Shown here piece by piece: positions 43,004-53,515 of a stretch of 64,000 nucleotides of DNA. How positions within the stretch are numbered: position 1 is the first letter of the stretch; each line of letters starts with the position of its first letter. The notes under the pieces are model-generated. The model worked only from the letters and a program-made list of their open reading frames with translations. It was not told the origin of the DNA and made no database searches. This stretch comes from Paenibacillus wynnii (GTDB lineage: Bacteria > Bacillota > Bacilli > Paenibacillales > Paenibacillaceae): the NCBI RefSeq assembly GCF_030812855.1, contig NZ_JAUSTK010000008.1, positions 62,001 through 126,000 on the forward strand, written 5' to 3'. Both the position numbers and the translations under genes were made by a program.

Positions 43004-44014
43004 ATGACAGGAGCTAAAATTACAGCTATCGGATCTTACGTTCCGGCTCAAAGACTAACGAATACTGATCTGGAACGTATGGTGGAGACCAATGATGAAT
43101 GGATTGTTCAACGAACCGGAATCCGGGAACGTAGAATCAGCCGACAGAATGAGTTCACCAGCGATTTATGTGTGGCTGCCGTAGAGGATTTGATCGTGCG
43201 GTACGGTAAAAGCGTTCAGGATGTGGACATGGTAATTGTGGCTACCAGCACACCTGACTTCACCTTTCCCACAGTAGCTTCCATCATTCAGCATCGTTTG
43301 GGGATTCCAGTGACTTCCGGGACTATGGATTTGAGTGCGGCCTGCTCAGGTTTTGTATATGGATTGCATACAGCCAACAGCTTTGTGGCCTCAGGGCTAC
43401 ATCGTAAGGTATTAGTCATCGGTGCGGATACTATTTCTAAAATAACAGATTACACAGACCGCAGTACCTGTATCTTATTTGGTGATGGGGCAGGTGCAGT
43501 ATTGGTGGAGAAGTCTGAGGAGTTATCAGGATTTCTCGGATTTAACCTGGGAAGTGACGGAAGCGGGGCTCAGCATGTGTATCGAACAGCTCTATCCCGC
43601 TCCATTAATGATATCGAGTTGATTGACTCACAAATGTTAGTTCAGAACGGCAGAGAGGTGTTTCGCTGGGCGGTTAGAACGGTTCCTCAAGGGGTCGAAC
43701 AGCTGCTTATGAAGGCGGAAACCGGGCTGGATCAAGTAGATTGGTTTATCCCTCATAGCGCCAATCTGCGAATTATTGAACCCATTTGTGAGAGAATGAA
43801 TTACTCCATGGAGCAGGTTCTGTATAGCCTTGTGAACTTTGGCAATACCTCCGCTGCGACGATTCCTTTGGCGCTCGATATGGGTATCCGTGAAGGCAAA
43901 GTGCAGAATGGCCAGAAGGTTCTAATGTACGGCTTCGGTGCCGGACTTACGCACGCCGGGTTGTTGGTACAGCTGGATTTGGATCAGCAGATATCCGATC
44001 CTACGCCTCTATAA
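43004..44014 (+). CDS. fabH: 3-oxoacyl-[acyl-carrier-protein] synthase III
   Basis: 336 residues. The KAS III catalytic triad is present: Cys114 in LSAACSGFV, His251 in IPHSANLRI and Asn281 in NFGNTSAA. It condenses acetyl- or branched acyl-CoA with malonyl-ACP to start fatty-acid synthesis. It stands alone with its own FapR-type promoter, away from other fab genes in this window, so it may be one of several copies. GAAGGG precedes the ATG. Confidence 0.93.
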   Translation: MTGAKITAIGSYVPAQRLTNTDLERMVETNDEWIVQRTGIRERRISRQNEFTSDLCVAAVEDLIVRYGKSVQDVDMVIVATSTPDFTFPTVASIIQHRLGIPVTSGTMDLSAACSGFVYGLHTANSFVASGLHRKVLVIGADTISKITDYTDRSTCILFGDGAGAVLVEKSEELSGFLGFNLGSDGSGAQHVYRTALSRSINDIELIDSQMLVQNGREVFRWAVRTVPQGVEQLLMKAETGLDQVDWFIPHSANLRIIEPICERMNYSMEQVLYSLVNFGNTSAATIPLALDMGIREGKVQNGQKVLMYGFGAGLTHAGLLVQLDLDQQISDPTPL

Positions 44015-44099
44015 GCAGCTTAGTTAAGAATCGAAAATAAATACCCATATTCAGATAAATATTACTTGATATGTTAAATTAAATAAGACATAATATCAT

Positions 44100-44113
44100 C
44101 GAAATCGTTTTCG
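44100..44113. promoter_or_regulatory. LacI-type operator before the GH81 gene
   Basis: CGAAATCGTTTTCG is a near-palindrome of the form CGAAANCGNTTTCG and matches the operator at 54765. A second box, TTCGATGCCGGAA followed by CACGAAAA (44160-44182), also has a counterpart upstream of the GH16 gene. Confidence 0.55.
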
Positions 44114-44215
44114 GTAAAGTGAGTGATTTAACTTCGAATAACTTACGAATTTCGCTATTTTCGATGCCGGAATTCACGAAAACGACTTTCCACCCTTTAT
44201 TTAGGAGGCTTTCAA

Positions 44216-47056
44216 ATGAAACATGTGTTTCGGTTTGGATTGGTTTTCCTTCTTATGCTTAATATGCTGCCGGGCATAGGTTCTGCATTCTCCGGCGAGG
44301 TTCCTATGGGTTCAGGCAGTTATTCGACCGTCTTACCTCCAGGTGTTACTGATGTACTGTCTCAAATCTATAAGTCTAGTAATGTTACCGGAAAAATGCC
44401 GACGAACGACTGGTGGAGCAGCCTTGCGTGGACTCCATACTCCAATGCACAGTTTCCGCATCCCCTAGCTGTCAAAAACCAGAGTGACGGGATGAGGATT
44501 TATTACCCAGGCAATCGGATTACGACGAACAGCGCCGCCATTGCGGGCTGGATGAATGATATCCATGACTTTACCGTCGGTCATTCCGCTTCAGCAACGT
44601 TCCCAGATGCCAAAGTGGACGGTTTTAATGATTGGTTTGTGAAAGCGCTTTATCAGAGCAGTACGAACTCCATAACAGCTACGTACGGACACGGTTCCCC
44701 TTTCGTTTACTTCTCATACGGGGGCGGCAATCCCGCACTGAAATTCTATTCTCCACCTACGATATGGTCGGGAACAGCGAGCAGCTCCGTGCTCGGGATT
44801 ACGATGGAAGGAGCTCATTACGCGTTGTTTGGTCCGACAGGAAGCACCTGGTCCGGAATTGGAACGAACACCCTGACGAACAATCTGAATGGAAAGAATT
44901 ATTTTTCGATAGCGGTACTCCCCGATAATACAGCAGCCACACTGAATAAATTCAAGCAATATGCCTATTCGCATGTAACAGACACGAAGATGAACTACTC
45001 CTACAATCCGGCTAACAGCGAGGTCTCTACGACTTTTACTTATACGACAACACCTAAAGAAGGTACCCAAAACGGCACGATCTACGCTCTTTACCCACAT
45101 CAATGGAAAAATACAGCACAGTCGCTTTTGTCCTATACCTACAACTCCGTACGAGGAACGATAAAGACGGGTGAAGGCTCCTCTTTTACTACAAATATGA
45201 AGTTTACGGGTGTACTGCCGTCTCTACCCGATAAAGGAAGTTATAACAAAACGACCCTCGGCGGGTACGTCAACGAAGAAGAAGCCTTGACCTACACGGG
45301 CGGAAACGATACTTATTATCTCGGTAAACGGTTAGGCAAGCTGGCTGTGCTGGCACCGATTGCGGATCAGGTCGGAGATACGGCGGCCGCCAATCAGTTC
45401 CGGGGAGAAATCAAAAACCGGCTGCAGGATTGGCTTAAGGCAAGTGATGGTAGCGGCAATCTGAAGAGCAGCAACCTGTTCTATTACAACAACAATTGGG
45501 GAACATTAATCGGCTATCCTGCTAGCTTCGGCAGTGCAGATGAGCTGAATGACCATCACTTCCACTATGGTTATTTCATTAAGGCAGCGGCAGAGGTGGC
45601 TCGTACCGACAAGACATGGGCCAGCAACTATGCGCCGATGGTGAATTTGTTGATTCGCGACATTGCGAACATTGACCGCAACGATACCATGTTTCCATTC
45701 CTCCGTAATTTTGATCCTTACGCGGGCCACACCTGGGCTTCGGGTCATGCTAAGTTCGATGACGGCAACAATAACGAATCCTCTTCTGAGGCAATGAACG
45801 CCTGGACGGGGCTGATTTTATGGGGTGAAGCCACAGGCAATACAACGGTGCGTGATCTTGGCATTTATCTCTACACTACGGAAATGAATGCGGTTAACGA
45901 ATATTGGTTCGATGTTCAGGACAATACTCACCCTGCATCCTACACGCCTTCTGTTGTAACTATGATTTGGGGCGGCAAGGGAGCCAACGGAACGTGGTTC
46001 ACTGCAAATCCGGAGCAGGTCCACGGCATTAACTGGCTGCCAATTACAGCGGGATCATTGTATCTGACTCATTATCCTAGCTACGCGAACAAAAATTACA
46101 ACGCCATGCTTTCGGAAAATGGCGGAACGAGTTGGGATATGTGGCGGGATCTAGTCTGGATGTACCGGGCAATCTCAAATCCTACGGAAGCCAAATCCCA
46201 GTTCAGTGCAGGAATTGGCTCTATGGTTACCGGAGCGGCTGAGGGATCCGGGGGAACGGAAGGCGGCAACTCCAAGGCCAATACGTATCACTGGATCTAC
46301 AATTTGGATGCCATGGGCAATGCAGATTCAACGATTACAGCTAATTCCCCGATAGCAGCAGTGTTTAACAAAAATGGAGTAAAGACCTACATTGCTTATA
46401 ACTACACCAACGTTGCGAAGACCGTTACCTTCTCTGACGGTACTAGTGTTTCGGTTCCGGCCAACAGCTTCAACACCGGGAACGGGGGTGGAGGCGGAGA
46501 TACAACTGCACCTTCAGCACCAGCTAATCTTGCTTCTACAGGCAAAACATCAAGCAGTGTATCCTTGTCATGGTCAGCATCAACCGATAATGTGGGGGTG
46601 ACAGGCTACACCGTTTATTACAACGGTGGATCACTGCCGGTGACAGGAACATCAGCAACCGTAAGCGGATTGTCCGCGAACACAGCATATACCTTTACGG
46701 TAAAAGCAAACGATGCGGCGGGTAATGTGTCAGGAGCGAGTAATGCGGTTGCAGTAACAATGGACAGCAGCGGCGGAGGTGTGATTACAACGCCGGATTA
46801 TACTGCACAGGTTACGAAGACAGGGGCGACTACAGCTAAGATCGCCTTCACACCTACAACTAGTGCTCTCTATGTAGATGTGCACTACACAATAAATAAT
46901 GGGCCGCAGCTCAATTTACGTATGACTTTGAACGGCTCAGCATGGGAGTATACGGTAAGTGGAATTAGCACCGGTCAGGCTCTGAAGTATTGGTTCACGT
47001 ATGAGAAATCCGGCCCGCAATACGATTCACCGCAATATACGTATACGATGGAATAA
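44216..47056 (+). CDS. Secreted GH81 endo-beta-1,3-glucanase with FN3 and CBM56-like domain
   Basis: 946 residues with a signal peptide ending near GSAFSG. The GH81 domain (about 30-745) contains DDHHFHYGYF and the catalytic carboxylates in NNNESSSEAMNAW. An FN3 domain (about 764-850, APANLASTGKTSSSVSLSW) and a C-terminal CBM56-like beta-1,3-glucan-binding domain (about 865-946) follow. It should hydrolyse laminarin-type or fungal-wall glucan outside the cell. It has no SLH repeats, so it is released. TTAGGAGG precedes the ATG. Confidence 0.92.
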   Translation: MKHVFRFGLVFLLMLNMLPGIGSAFSGEVPMGSGSYSTVLPPGVTDVLSQIYKSSNVTGKMPTNDWWSSLAWTPYSNAQFPHPLAVKNQSDGMRIYYPGNRITTNSAAIAGWMNDIHDFTVGHSASATFPDAKVDGFNDWFVKALYQSSTNSITATYGHGSPFVYFSYGGGNPALKFYSPPTIWSGTASSSVLGITMEGAHYALFGPTGSTWSGIGTNTLTNNLNGKNYFSIAVLPDNTAATLNKFKQYAYSHVTDTKMNYSYNPANSEVSTTFTYTTTPKEGTQNGTIYALYPHQWKNTAQSLLSYTYNSVRGTIKTGEGSSFTTNMKFTGVLPSLPDKGSYNKTTLGGYVNEEEALTYTGGNDTYYLGKRLGKLAVLAPIADQVGDTAAANQFRGEIKNRLQDWLKASDGSGNLKSSNLFYYNNNWGTLIGYPASFGSADELNDHHFHYGYFIKAAAEVARTDKTWASNYAPMVNLLIRDIANIDRNDTMFPFLRNFDPYAGHTWASGHAKFDDGNNNESSSEAMNAWTGLILWGEATGNTTVRDLGIYLYTTEMNAVNEYWFDVQDNTHPASYTPSVVTMIWGGKGANGTWFTANPEQVHGINWLPITAGSLYLTHYPSYANKNYNAMLSENGGTSWDMWRDLVWMYRAISNPTEAKSQFSAGIGSMVTGAAEGSGGTEGGNSKANTYHWIYNLDAMGNADSTITANSPIAAVFNKNGVKTYIAYNYTNVAKTVTFSDGTSVSVPANSFNTGNGGGGGDTTAPSAPANLASTGKTSSSVSLSWSASTDNVGVTGYTVYYNGGSLPVTGTSATVSGLSANTAYTFTVKANDAAGNVSGASNAVAVTMDSSGGGVITTPDYTAQVTKTGATTAKIAFTPTTSALYVDVHYTINNGPQLNLRMTLNGSAWEYTVSGISTGQALKYWFTYEKSGPQYDSPQYTYTME

Positions 47057-47067
47057 AAATTTAGATA

Positions 47068-47110
47068 AAAACAGCGCGGTTCTTGGAGAAATCCTGGGCC
47101 GCGCTGTTTT
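47068..47110 (+). terminator. Terminator of the GH81 gene
   Basis: AACAGCGCGG pairs with CCGCGCTGTT, followed by TT. Confidence 0.8.
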
Positions 47111-47147
47111 GTGATGTGTTTGTGTGCAAAAATACAGCAGTTTTAGG

Positions 47148-47199
47148 TTGACAAGGTATAGAAACGCATGTTATTTTCTTATTGGGAAACCGGTTTCCC
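47148..47199 (+). promoter_or_regulatory. Promoter and operator of the secreted amylase
   Basis: TTGACA (47148) lies 17 bp before TTATTT (47171). A perfect 16-bp palindrome GGGAAACCGGTTTCCC (47184-47199) starts 8 bp after the -10, that is at the transcription start, where a LacI-type repressor would block initiation. The long leader to 47425 shows no other clear feature. Confidence 0.65.
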
Positions 47200-47425
47200 T
47201 AAGTGATGATTCTTTTTACAGCTACACCTATCGCCTCGTTCCAGCTAGCACCACGAATCCTTTTTACCTTTTAATTGTTAACCTACACTGCAGCTGCATC
47301 CTCCGAATTTGACCATTATTTCAGCAGAAAAGATTGATTTACCCCGGGGAGTTTCTAACCATTACCAGGCAGAGAAGTTAATCCACAGTTTTGTATGCGC
47401 TTTATTAAGAAAGGGAGATGAGGAA

Positions 47426-50400
47426 TTGAAACGTAAATTATGGCTTTTACCGATTCTGATTACGTCTATGGTTCTTTCCATTGCTATTCAACTGTTTGTT
47501 TTATCACCATCAAAAGCTCATGCGGCGAGTATTGGCACCATAACGGAGAACGACTCTATTTATCAGATTATGGTTGACCGTTTCAACGATGGAGACTCCA
47601 CCAACAATGCTACAGGCTCAGCAATACGTTACGGGGAAACTTCTGAAGATGATTTTCGATATATGAAAGGCGGGGACTGGCAGGGGGTTATCGACAAGCT
47701 TCCCTACATTAAGAATATGGGCTATACAGCCATCTGGATCTCACCGGTAGCTGAGCCGCAGATGACCAATCGGGATAACAATGGAACGGGGAAAAACACA
47801 GCCTACCACGGGTACAATGTTAAGGACCCAAATGCGGCTAACCCTTACTTCGGAACGAAAGAGAAACTGAAAGCACTGGTGGATGCAGCGCATGCACAGG
47901 GCATCAAGGTAATCATCGATGTCGTACCGAATCATATCGGAGACTATATGCTTGGAACTCAGGCTTACTATGATATCGCCGGCCTGCAGCCTGTGGCACC
48001 GTTCAATAATCCGGCGTGGTATCACCATAACGGAGATATTAACTGGAGCCTTACAGACGGTAGATATGATCAATGGGCACAAGATTATCTTGAGAATCAC
48101 GATTTAGGTGGACTGGATGACATCGACTTTGATGTTCCAGAAGCCAAAGCGGCTGTTTTTAACTCCATCAAGGCATGGTTTGACTATACAGGAGCCGATG
48201 GAGCACGTGTGGACGCCGCTAAGTTAATTAAACCTACAGATATTGGCGAATTGCAAAATTTGCTGGGTGTGAATACCTTTGGAGAGAACTTCGATGGCAA
48301 TGTATCCTTTGTCTCACGCTGGGTCGGCACCAATAAAGAGTGGGGCATGCTGGATTTCCCTATGTTCTTCTCTGTGCTTAACAGCTTTGCTTATGGACAG
48401 TCGTTCGATGCTAATGTCAAAAGCACACTGGCACTCGATTCTAACTACAATGGGAATGCCAATCACATGGTTACTTTTATCGATAACCATGACCGTAACC
48501 GCTTCTTAACAGAGGCTGGCGGAAGTGTGGAGAAGCTGCAGAATGCTCTTACCTTCATCTTTACGGTACGGGGAACTCCAGTTGTTTTCCAAGGGACAGA
48601 ACAGAATAAAGGAAATGGCAATGGACAACTGATGACAGGCGGAATCGCCGATACGTGGAACCGTTGGTCCATGGTGAAGCGGGATGCGAGCGGTAATGTA
48701 CTGGAGAATTATTTCAATGAAAATACAAGCACTTATCAATATGTGGCGAAGCTGAACGGGATCCGTAGTAACTACGAAGCCCTGAGAACGGGAACACAGC
48801 GTGAAATGTGGTCTGCTCAGAATCTGTATGCTTTTTCCCGTCGTGTGGATAGTGGAGCCAATCTGGGACAGGAAGTCATCTCTGTGTTCAGTAACGCAAC
48901 CAGCGGTACACAAAGTGTAACCATTCCTCTGCGTGCAGAAAGCACCTTGGCTGTGGGAACCGTTCTAGTGAATCAATTAAATACAGCGGATACAGTGACT
49001 GTTCAATCCGGTGGAGCTTCCGGGAAGCAAATCTCAGTCTCTGTGGGTGCGAATAGCTCCAAAATTTACGCGAAGCAGCTGATCGTAGATACGATTGCTC
49101 CAACTGCTCCTACAAATGTGACAGCAGTGGCACAAGGCGCTTCCAGCGTATTGGTGAGCTGGACCGCTTCTACAGACAATGTGGGTGTAACGGGATATGA
49201 GGTTTACCGCAATGGAATTAAGGTTGGAACAACGGCTTCGACTTCCTATTCGGATAATGGCTTAACTTCTAGCACTACCTATCAATATACGGTCAAGGCC
49301 TTTGATGCTGCAGGTAATCTATCAGGACTAAGTGCAATTGCCTTCGCAACGACACCGGCAGGGAATAATGTGACTGTCTATTATAAGCAAGGCTACACTA
49401 CACCTTATATCCAGTACCGTCCTGTCGGAGGCACGTGGACGACGGCACCGGGTGTGGTGATGCCTGTATCAGAGGTCACTGGCTATAACAAAATTACGAT
49501 TAATATCGGCTCGGCAACCCAACTTGAAGCTTGCTTCAATAACGGCAGCGGCACGTGGGACAGCAATGGCGGTTTGAATTATCTGTTCGGCACAGGGACT
49601 TGGACGTATACACCAACCGGAAGCATCCAGTCGGGCGCACCAGTGCCTCCGATTATAGATACGGAAGCTCCAACCGTACCGTTAAATACAGCCGCACAGG
49701 CCGTGTCGGCAACTTCTGCCAGCATCACCTGGAGTGCAGCGGGTGACAACGTAGCGGTAACGGGGTATGAGATTTACCGTGATGGCGTCAAAGTTGGCAC
49801 CTCATCAACAACTGCGTATACAGATAACGGATTAACGGCCAATACGTCCTATAGCTATACGGTGAAGGCGTATGATGCAGCCGCGAATTTATCTGGGGCT
49901 AGCGCAGCGGCATCAGTGACAACACCGGCGGGAAACAGTGTTACGATCTACTATAAGAATACATCGTTCAGCAGTTCCTATATTCATTACAAGCTGGATG
50001 GAGCTACAACTTGGACGACGGCGCCAGGCGTACAAATGCAATCCTCTTCTTATAGTGGATACAGTACGATCACTATCCAGTTAGGCAGTGCCACGGGGTT
50101 GACTGCAGCCTTTAATAACGGCAGTGGTACGTGGGATAGTAACGGAAGCAGTAACTATCATTTTGACAGCGGGACATGGAGTCTTGTTAACGGCAGCATC
50201 ACTGCAGGAGTACCACAGGCGGACAGTGTTACGTTCCGAGTAACCGTTCCGTCCACTACACCAGCCAGCGGACCAGTGTATCTCACCGGCACGTTCAACA
50301 ACTGGAATGCTGCCGATCCTGCCTACCAGCTCACCAAAGGAAGCGATGGCATTTATTCCATTACATTAAGTCTTCCTGCTGGAACAGCAGTACAGTACAA

Positions 50401-50530
50401 GATGACACGCGGAACCTGGGCGACAGTGGAAACCACTACGGCAAATGCGGATATAGCCAACCGTACGCTGACACCATCCGGCGGAGCACAGACCGTGACG
50501 CTAACGGTTCAACGCTGGAAGGACCAATAA
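47426..50530 (+). CDS. Secreted GH13 alpha-amylase with FN3 and several starch-binding domains, TTG start
   Basis: 1034 residues from TTG 47426, chosen because AAGGGAG lies 8 bp upstream and the signal peptide (KRKLWLLPILITSM ... AHAAS) starts there. The GH13 domain (about 40-480) has DVVPNH, nucleophile Asp263 in GARVDAAKL, acid/base Glu287 in FGENFDG and Asp356 in IDNHDRNR. Then come FN3, CBM25/26-like, FN3, CBM25/26-like, and a C-terminal CBM20-like domain (VYLTGTFNNWNAADP). It should degrade starch outside the cell. The overall layout resembles CGTase-type amylases. Confidence 0.9.
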   Translation: MKRKLWLLPILITSMVLSIAIQLFVLSPSKAHAASIGTITENDSIYQIMVDRFNDGDSTNNATGSAIRYGETSEDDFRYMKGGDWQGVIDKLPYIKNMGYTAIWISPVAEPQMTNRDNNGTGKNTAYHGYNVKDPNAANPYFGTKEKLKALVDAAHAQGIKVIIDVVPNHIGDYMLGTQAYYDIAGLQPVAPFNNPAWYHHNGDINWSLTDGRYDQWAQDYLENHDLGGLDDIDFDVPEAKAAVFNSIKAWFDYTGADGARVDAAKLIKPTDIGELQNLLGVNTFGENFDGNVSFVSRWVGTNKEWGMLDFPMFFSVLNSFAYGQSFDANVKSTLALDSNYNGNANHMVTFIDNHDRNRFLTEAGGSVEKLQNALTFIFTVRGTPVVFQGTEQNKGNGNGQLMTGGIADTWNRWSMVKRDASGNVLENYFNENTSTYQYVAKLNGIRSNYEALRTGTQREMWSAQNLYAFSRRVDSGANLGQEVISVFSNATSGTQSVTIPLRAESTLAVGTVLVNQLNTADTVTVQSGGASGKQISVSVGANSSKIYAKQLIVDTIAPTAPTNVTAVAQGASSVLVSWTASTDNVGVTGYEVYRNGIKVGTTASTSYSDNGLTSSTTYQYTVKAFDAAGNLSGLSAIAFATTPAGNNVTVYYKQGYTTPYIQYRPVGGTWTTAPGVVMPVSEVTGYNKITINIGSATQLEACFNNGSGTWDSNGGLNYLFGTGTWTYTPTGSIQSGAPVPPIIDTEAPTVPLNTAAQAVSATSASITWSAAGDNVAVTGYEIYRDGVKVGTSSTTAYTDNGLTANTSYSYTVKAYDAAANLSGASAAASVTTPAGNSVTIYYKNTSFSSSYIHYKLDGATTWTTAPGVQMQSSSYSGYSTITIQLGSATGLTAAFNNGSGTWDSNGSSNYHFDSGTWSLVNGSITAGVPQADSVTFRVTVPSTTPASGPVYLTGTFNNWNAADPAYQLTKGSDGIYSITLSLPAGTAVQYKMTRGTWATVETTTANADIANRTLTPSGGAQTVTLTVQRWKDQ

Positions 50531-50581
50531 ATCTTTAAGTAAAACATTAAGAAGCCTATATCTTTGAAAATAATAAAAGCC

Positions 50582-50612
50582 AATAAGCGGCTCCCAGCGG
50601 GAGTCGCTTATT
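50582..50612. terminator. Hairpin between convergent amylase and lacI genes
   Basis: AATAAGCG-CTCCC pairs with GGGAG-CGCTTATT. The T-rich side is on the minus strand, so it mainly ends the lacI gene. Confidence 0.75.
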
Positions 50613-50618
50613 GATAAG

Positions 50619-51632
50619 TTAAGAATTCCTCAGGGTAGATTCGCGCGGAATGAGCTCGGGCTCCAGCAGTACATGACGTGTTGGCATATTAGGGTTAAGG
50701 ATTCGGTCCATCAGCAAATGACCTGAAGATACACCGAGCTTAAAGGTATCAATATTAAGCGATGTTAAAGGAGGTGTTGTATATCGGGATAAGGGATATT
50801 CATCGAAAGCGGCGACACCGAGCTGTGAGGGTACATTAATGCCGAGTTCCTTGGCAGCCTGAAGTACACCGAAGGCAACATAATTACTCATGCATACGAT
50901 GGAATCGGGCGGGTTTTCCCCTTGCAGAAGCTTTAGAGCGGCTTGGTACCCTTCATGCTCATTGGCTTTACAATTCACAATCCATTCCTTATGTACGGTG
51001 AAACCGGACTGATGAAGAGCCTGCATGTAACCGTTACAGCGGTGGGTAAATATTTTTTCCTTCTCTTCACCACCAATAAAGGCAACAGCGGAGTAGCCTT
51101 GTTCCAGCAGATGGCTGGTTAGCATTCTTCCGCCCAGTTCATTATCAAAGTCCACCCAGCCTGCGGAGCCCGCAAGCTCACCAATGGATATAAAGGGGAA
51201 CTGGAGGCGACCCAGTTCTGCAGACAGTTCCTCCGTCAACACAGAGTTGTTGGCAATAATCCCGTCAACACGTTTACTAAGCACAAGTCTATTGAGAAAA
51301 TGCCCTTCTGGGTTACTATGCTGCACATTCGAAAGGGTCAGTTCATATTTCAGAGAGACGATTACGCTCTCAATTCCACCGATAATGTTATAAAAGAACT
51401 GGTTCAAGAATTCACTTTCTTTGGACATATCTACAAGCAAGCCGATGTTGTAACTGCTTTGTCTGGCTAATTGCGTAGCAATGCTGCTGGGGGTATAGTT
51501 CATTTGCTTCATGATTTCCCGGACTCTTTGCTTCGTTTCCTGCGATATTTTTGGAGAATCGTTTAGCACCTTTGATACGGTGGATTTAGCCACATTGGCA
51601 GCTTTGGCAATATCCGAAATGGTTACCTTCAT
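50619..51632 (-). CDS. LacI-family regulator, probably of the starch genes
   Basis: 337 residues from the minus-strand ATG at 51632, after GAGGGAAAACG. The head reads ISDIAKAANVAKSTVSKVLND and the hinge IATQLARQSSYNIG. The sensor core has FISIGELAGS and VAAFDEYPLSRYTTPPLTSL. It diverges from the cytoplasmic GH13 gene and faces the secreted amylase, so a MalR-like role is likely. The 90-bp divergent region holds a TTGTAAC direct repeat (51649 and 51661). Confidence 0.88.
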   Translation of the reverse strand: MKVTISDIAKAANVAKSTVSKVLNDSPKISQETKQRVREIMKQMNYTPSSIATQLARQSSYNIGLLVDMSKESEFLNQFFYNIIGGIESVIVSLKYELTLSNVQHSNPEGHFLNRLVLSKRVDGIIANNSVLTEELSAELGRLQFPFISIGELAGSAGWVDFDNELGGRMLTSHLLEQGYSAVAFIGGEEKEKIFTHRCNGYMQALHQSGFTVHKEWIVNCKANEHEGYQAALKLLQGENPPDSIVCMSNYVAFGVLQAAKELGINVPSQLGVAAFDEYPLSRYTTPPLTSLNIDTFKLGVSSGHLLMDRILNPNMPTRHVLLEPELIPRESTLRNS

Positions 51633-51722
51633 CGTTTTCCCTCTCGACTTGTAACATGATTTGTAACCATAATAACATAAATATAAACGAACGATAGATG
51701 GATAGAAGGAGAGTTGTATTTT

Positions 51723-53423
51723 ATGTCCCAAAAATGGTTTTTGTATCATACGTGTGAAGATCCGTTTGCTTTTCCGGTAGGTCATGGTGTCTTGAAGCTC
51801 AGATTATTTGTTCAAAGCGGCCAGCAATTATCCTGTACCGTTATTCATTCCGACCGATATGATTCCCCGGGAAAGGAAATCCCTCTATTAATGGAGAGAA
51901 TCGGATCAGCCGGTGCCTATGAGATTCATGAAGCTATGATTAAGACGGACACTAAAAGAAGCAGATATTTGTTCTATGTAGAAAATACATCCGGTGATTA
52001 TCTATGGTATGGAGAGCGGGGAATTTCGGAGAATCGGGAACGTGCGGGATCTTTTCAATATGCGTACTTTCACCGTTCTGAAGCGCTGGAGGTTCCTTCA
52101 TGGATCTCGGATGCAATTACCTACCAAATTTATCCCAGCAGCTATAATCAGGGAACCTTGCAAGGGATAACGGACAAAATTCCATACCTGCAGGAGCTGG
52201 GGATCACCGTTATATATATGACGCCTATATTTGAGTCTCCTTCAGAGCACAAGTATGATACCACCGATTACTATAACATCGACCCGGCATTCGGGGACTT
52301 GGACGGTTTGAAGAAGCTGGTAAGTGTGGCACACCAGCATGGAATCAAGGTTGTTTTAGATGCCGTGTTCAATCACTCAGGGGACGCTTTCTTTGCCTTT
52401 AAGGATGTGCTGCAAAAAGGGGAGAACTCCCTGTATAAGGATTGGTTCTTCATTCATTCCTATCCGGTCACACAGAGCCCGGCTCCGAGTTATGAAACGT
52501 TCGGCAAAGCTGAAGTGAGTATGCCTAAGCTGAATATGGACCATGTGGAAGTAGCTGATTATATGATTGACGTTGCCAAGTACTGGGTGCGGGAGGCAGG
52601 TATTGATGGCTGGCGTTTGGATGTGGCTAATGAAGTCAATCCGTTATTCTGGGCACGTTTTCGCAAAGAACTTAAGGCGGATTATCCTGAATTGCTGCTG
52701 ATTGGTGAGATTATGCACGCTTCCGGGCCATGGCTGAGAGGGGATCAGTTCGACGGTACTATGAACTATGTGCTGCGTGATGCGATGTTGGAATTCTACG
52801 CTGAACAATCGACGGGTCCTGCCCGCTTTATGGAACAAGTCCTCCATCAGGAAGCCTTGTATAACGACCGAGCTAATTCGGCAATGTTCCAGCTTATTGG
52901 AAGCCACGATACCCTGCGGTTTATGACGGCTTGCAAGCAGGGAGGACGTGGATGGGACCGGGAGAGCACTGCAGAACGGCGGATGAGGCTGGCTGTTTTC
53001 TTTCAGCTGACCTATGTAGGCATTCCGATGATCTATTACGGAGATGAAGTTGGCATGGAAGGCGCTACCGACCCTCACTGCAGAAAACCAATGCTTTGGC
53101 AGGAGCAGGATCAGAATACGGAACTGTTCAAATGGTACCAACAGCTGATTTCGTTAAGAATGAGCCATGATGTGCTGCGAAAAGGTTCGTTCCATCCATG
53201 GTTTACGGATGAAGCACGCAATGTACTTGGCTATGTAAGGAAGAGCGGTCTACACAATATGGGACTAATCATCAATAACTCTCCAAATAGCTATCAACTG
53301 GAACTGTCCCCTTACCACTCGAATAAGAGTGTTCTTACAGATTTGTTGTCTGGATCGACCTTTAAGAACACGGATAGACTTTATTTGCAGATAGATCCTT
53401 TCGGGTGTCTTATGTTGGATTAA
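51723..53423 (+). CDS. Cytoplasmic GH13 maltodextrin-degrading enzyme, neopullulanase/maltogenic type
   Basis: 566 residues from the ATG at 51723, after GAAGGAGAG; TTG 51714 is too close to the site. An N-terminal CBM34-like domain (1-130) precedes the GH13 barrel. Catalytic residues are Asp300 in GWRLDVANEV, Glu329 in LIGEIMH and Asp396 in IGSHDTLRF. There is no signal peptide. It should cut imported maltodextrins or cyclodextrins inside the cell, complementing the secreted amylase. Confidence 0.9.
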   Translation: MSQKWFLYHTCEDPFAFPVGHGVLKLRLFVQSGQQLSCTVIHSDRYDSPGKEIPLLMERIGSAGAYEIHEAMIKTDTKRSRYLFYVENTSGDYLWYGERGISENRERAGSFQYAYFHRSEALEVPSWISDAITYQIYPSSYNQGTLQGITDKIPYLQELGITVIYMTPIFESPSEHKYDTTDYYNIDPAFGDLDGLKKLVSVAHQHGIKVVLDAVFNHSGDAFFAFKDVLQKGENSLYKDWFFIHSYPVTQSPAPSYETFGKAEVSMPKLNMDHVEVADYMIDVAKYWVREAGIDGWRLDVANEVNPLFWARFRKELKADYPELLLIGEIMHASGPWLRGDQFDGTMNYVLRDAMLEFYAEQSTGPARFMEQVLHQEALYNDRANSAMFQLIGSHDTLRFMTACKQGGRGWDRESTAERRMRLAVFFQLTYVGIPMIYYGDEVGMEGATDPHCRKPMLWQEQDQNTELFKWYQQLISLRMSHDVLRKGSFHPWFTDEARNVLGYVRKSGLHNMGLIINNSPNSYQLELSPYHSNKSVLTDLLSGSTFKNTDRLYLQIDPFGCLMLD

Positions 53424-53433
53424 ACGAAAAGAA

Positions 53434-53472
53434 AAGAGACCCTTCACTATAAAAGTGTTGGGTCTCTTGTTT
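53434..53472. terminator. Hairpin between convergent genes
   Basis: AAGAGACCC pairs with GGGTCTCTT around a loop of about 17 nt, with an A-rich left side and T-containing right side. Confidence 0.75.
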
Positions 53473-53515
53473 GTAAACAGGGATTTCATGGTCAACGCTG
53501 GTATCGGTGTCTACC

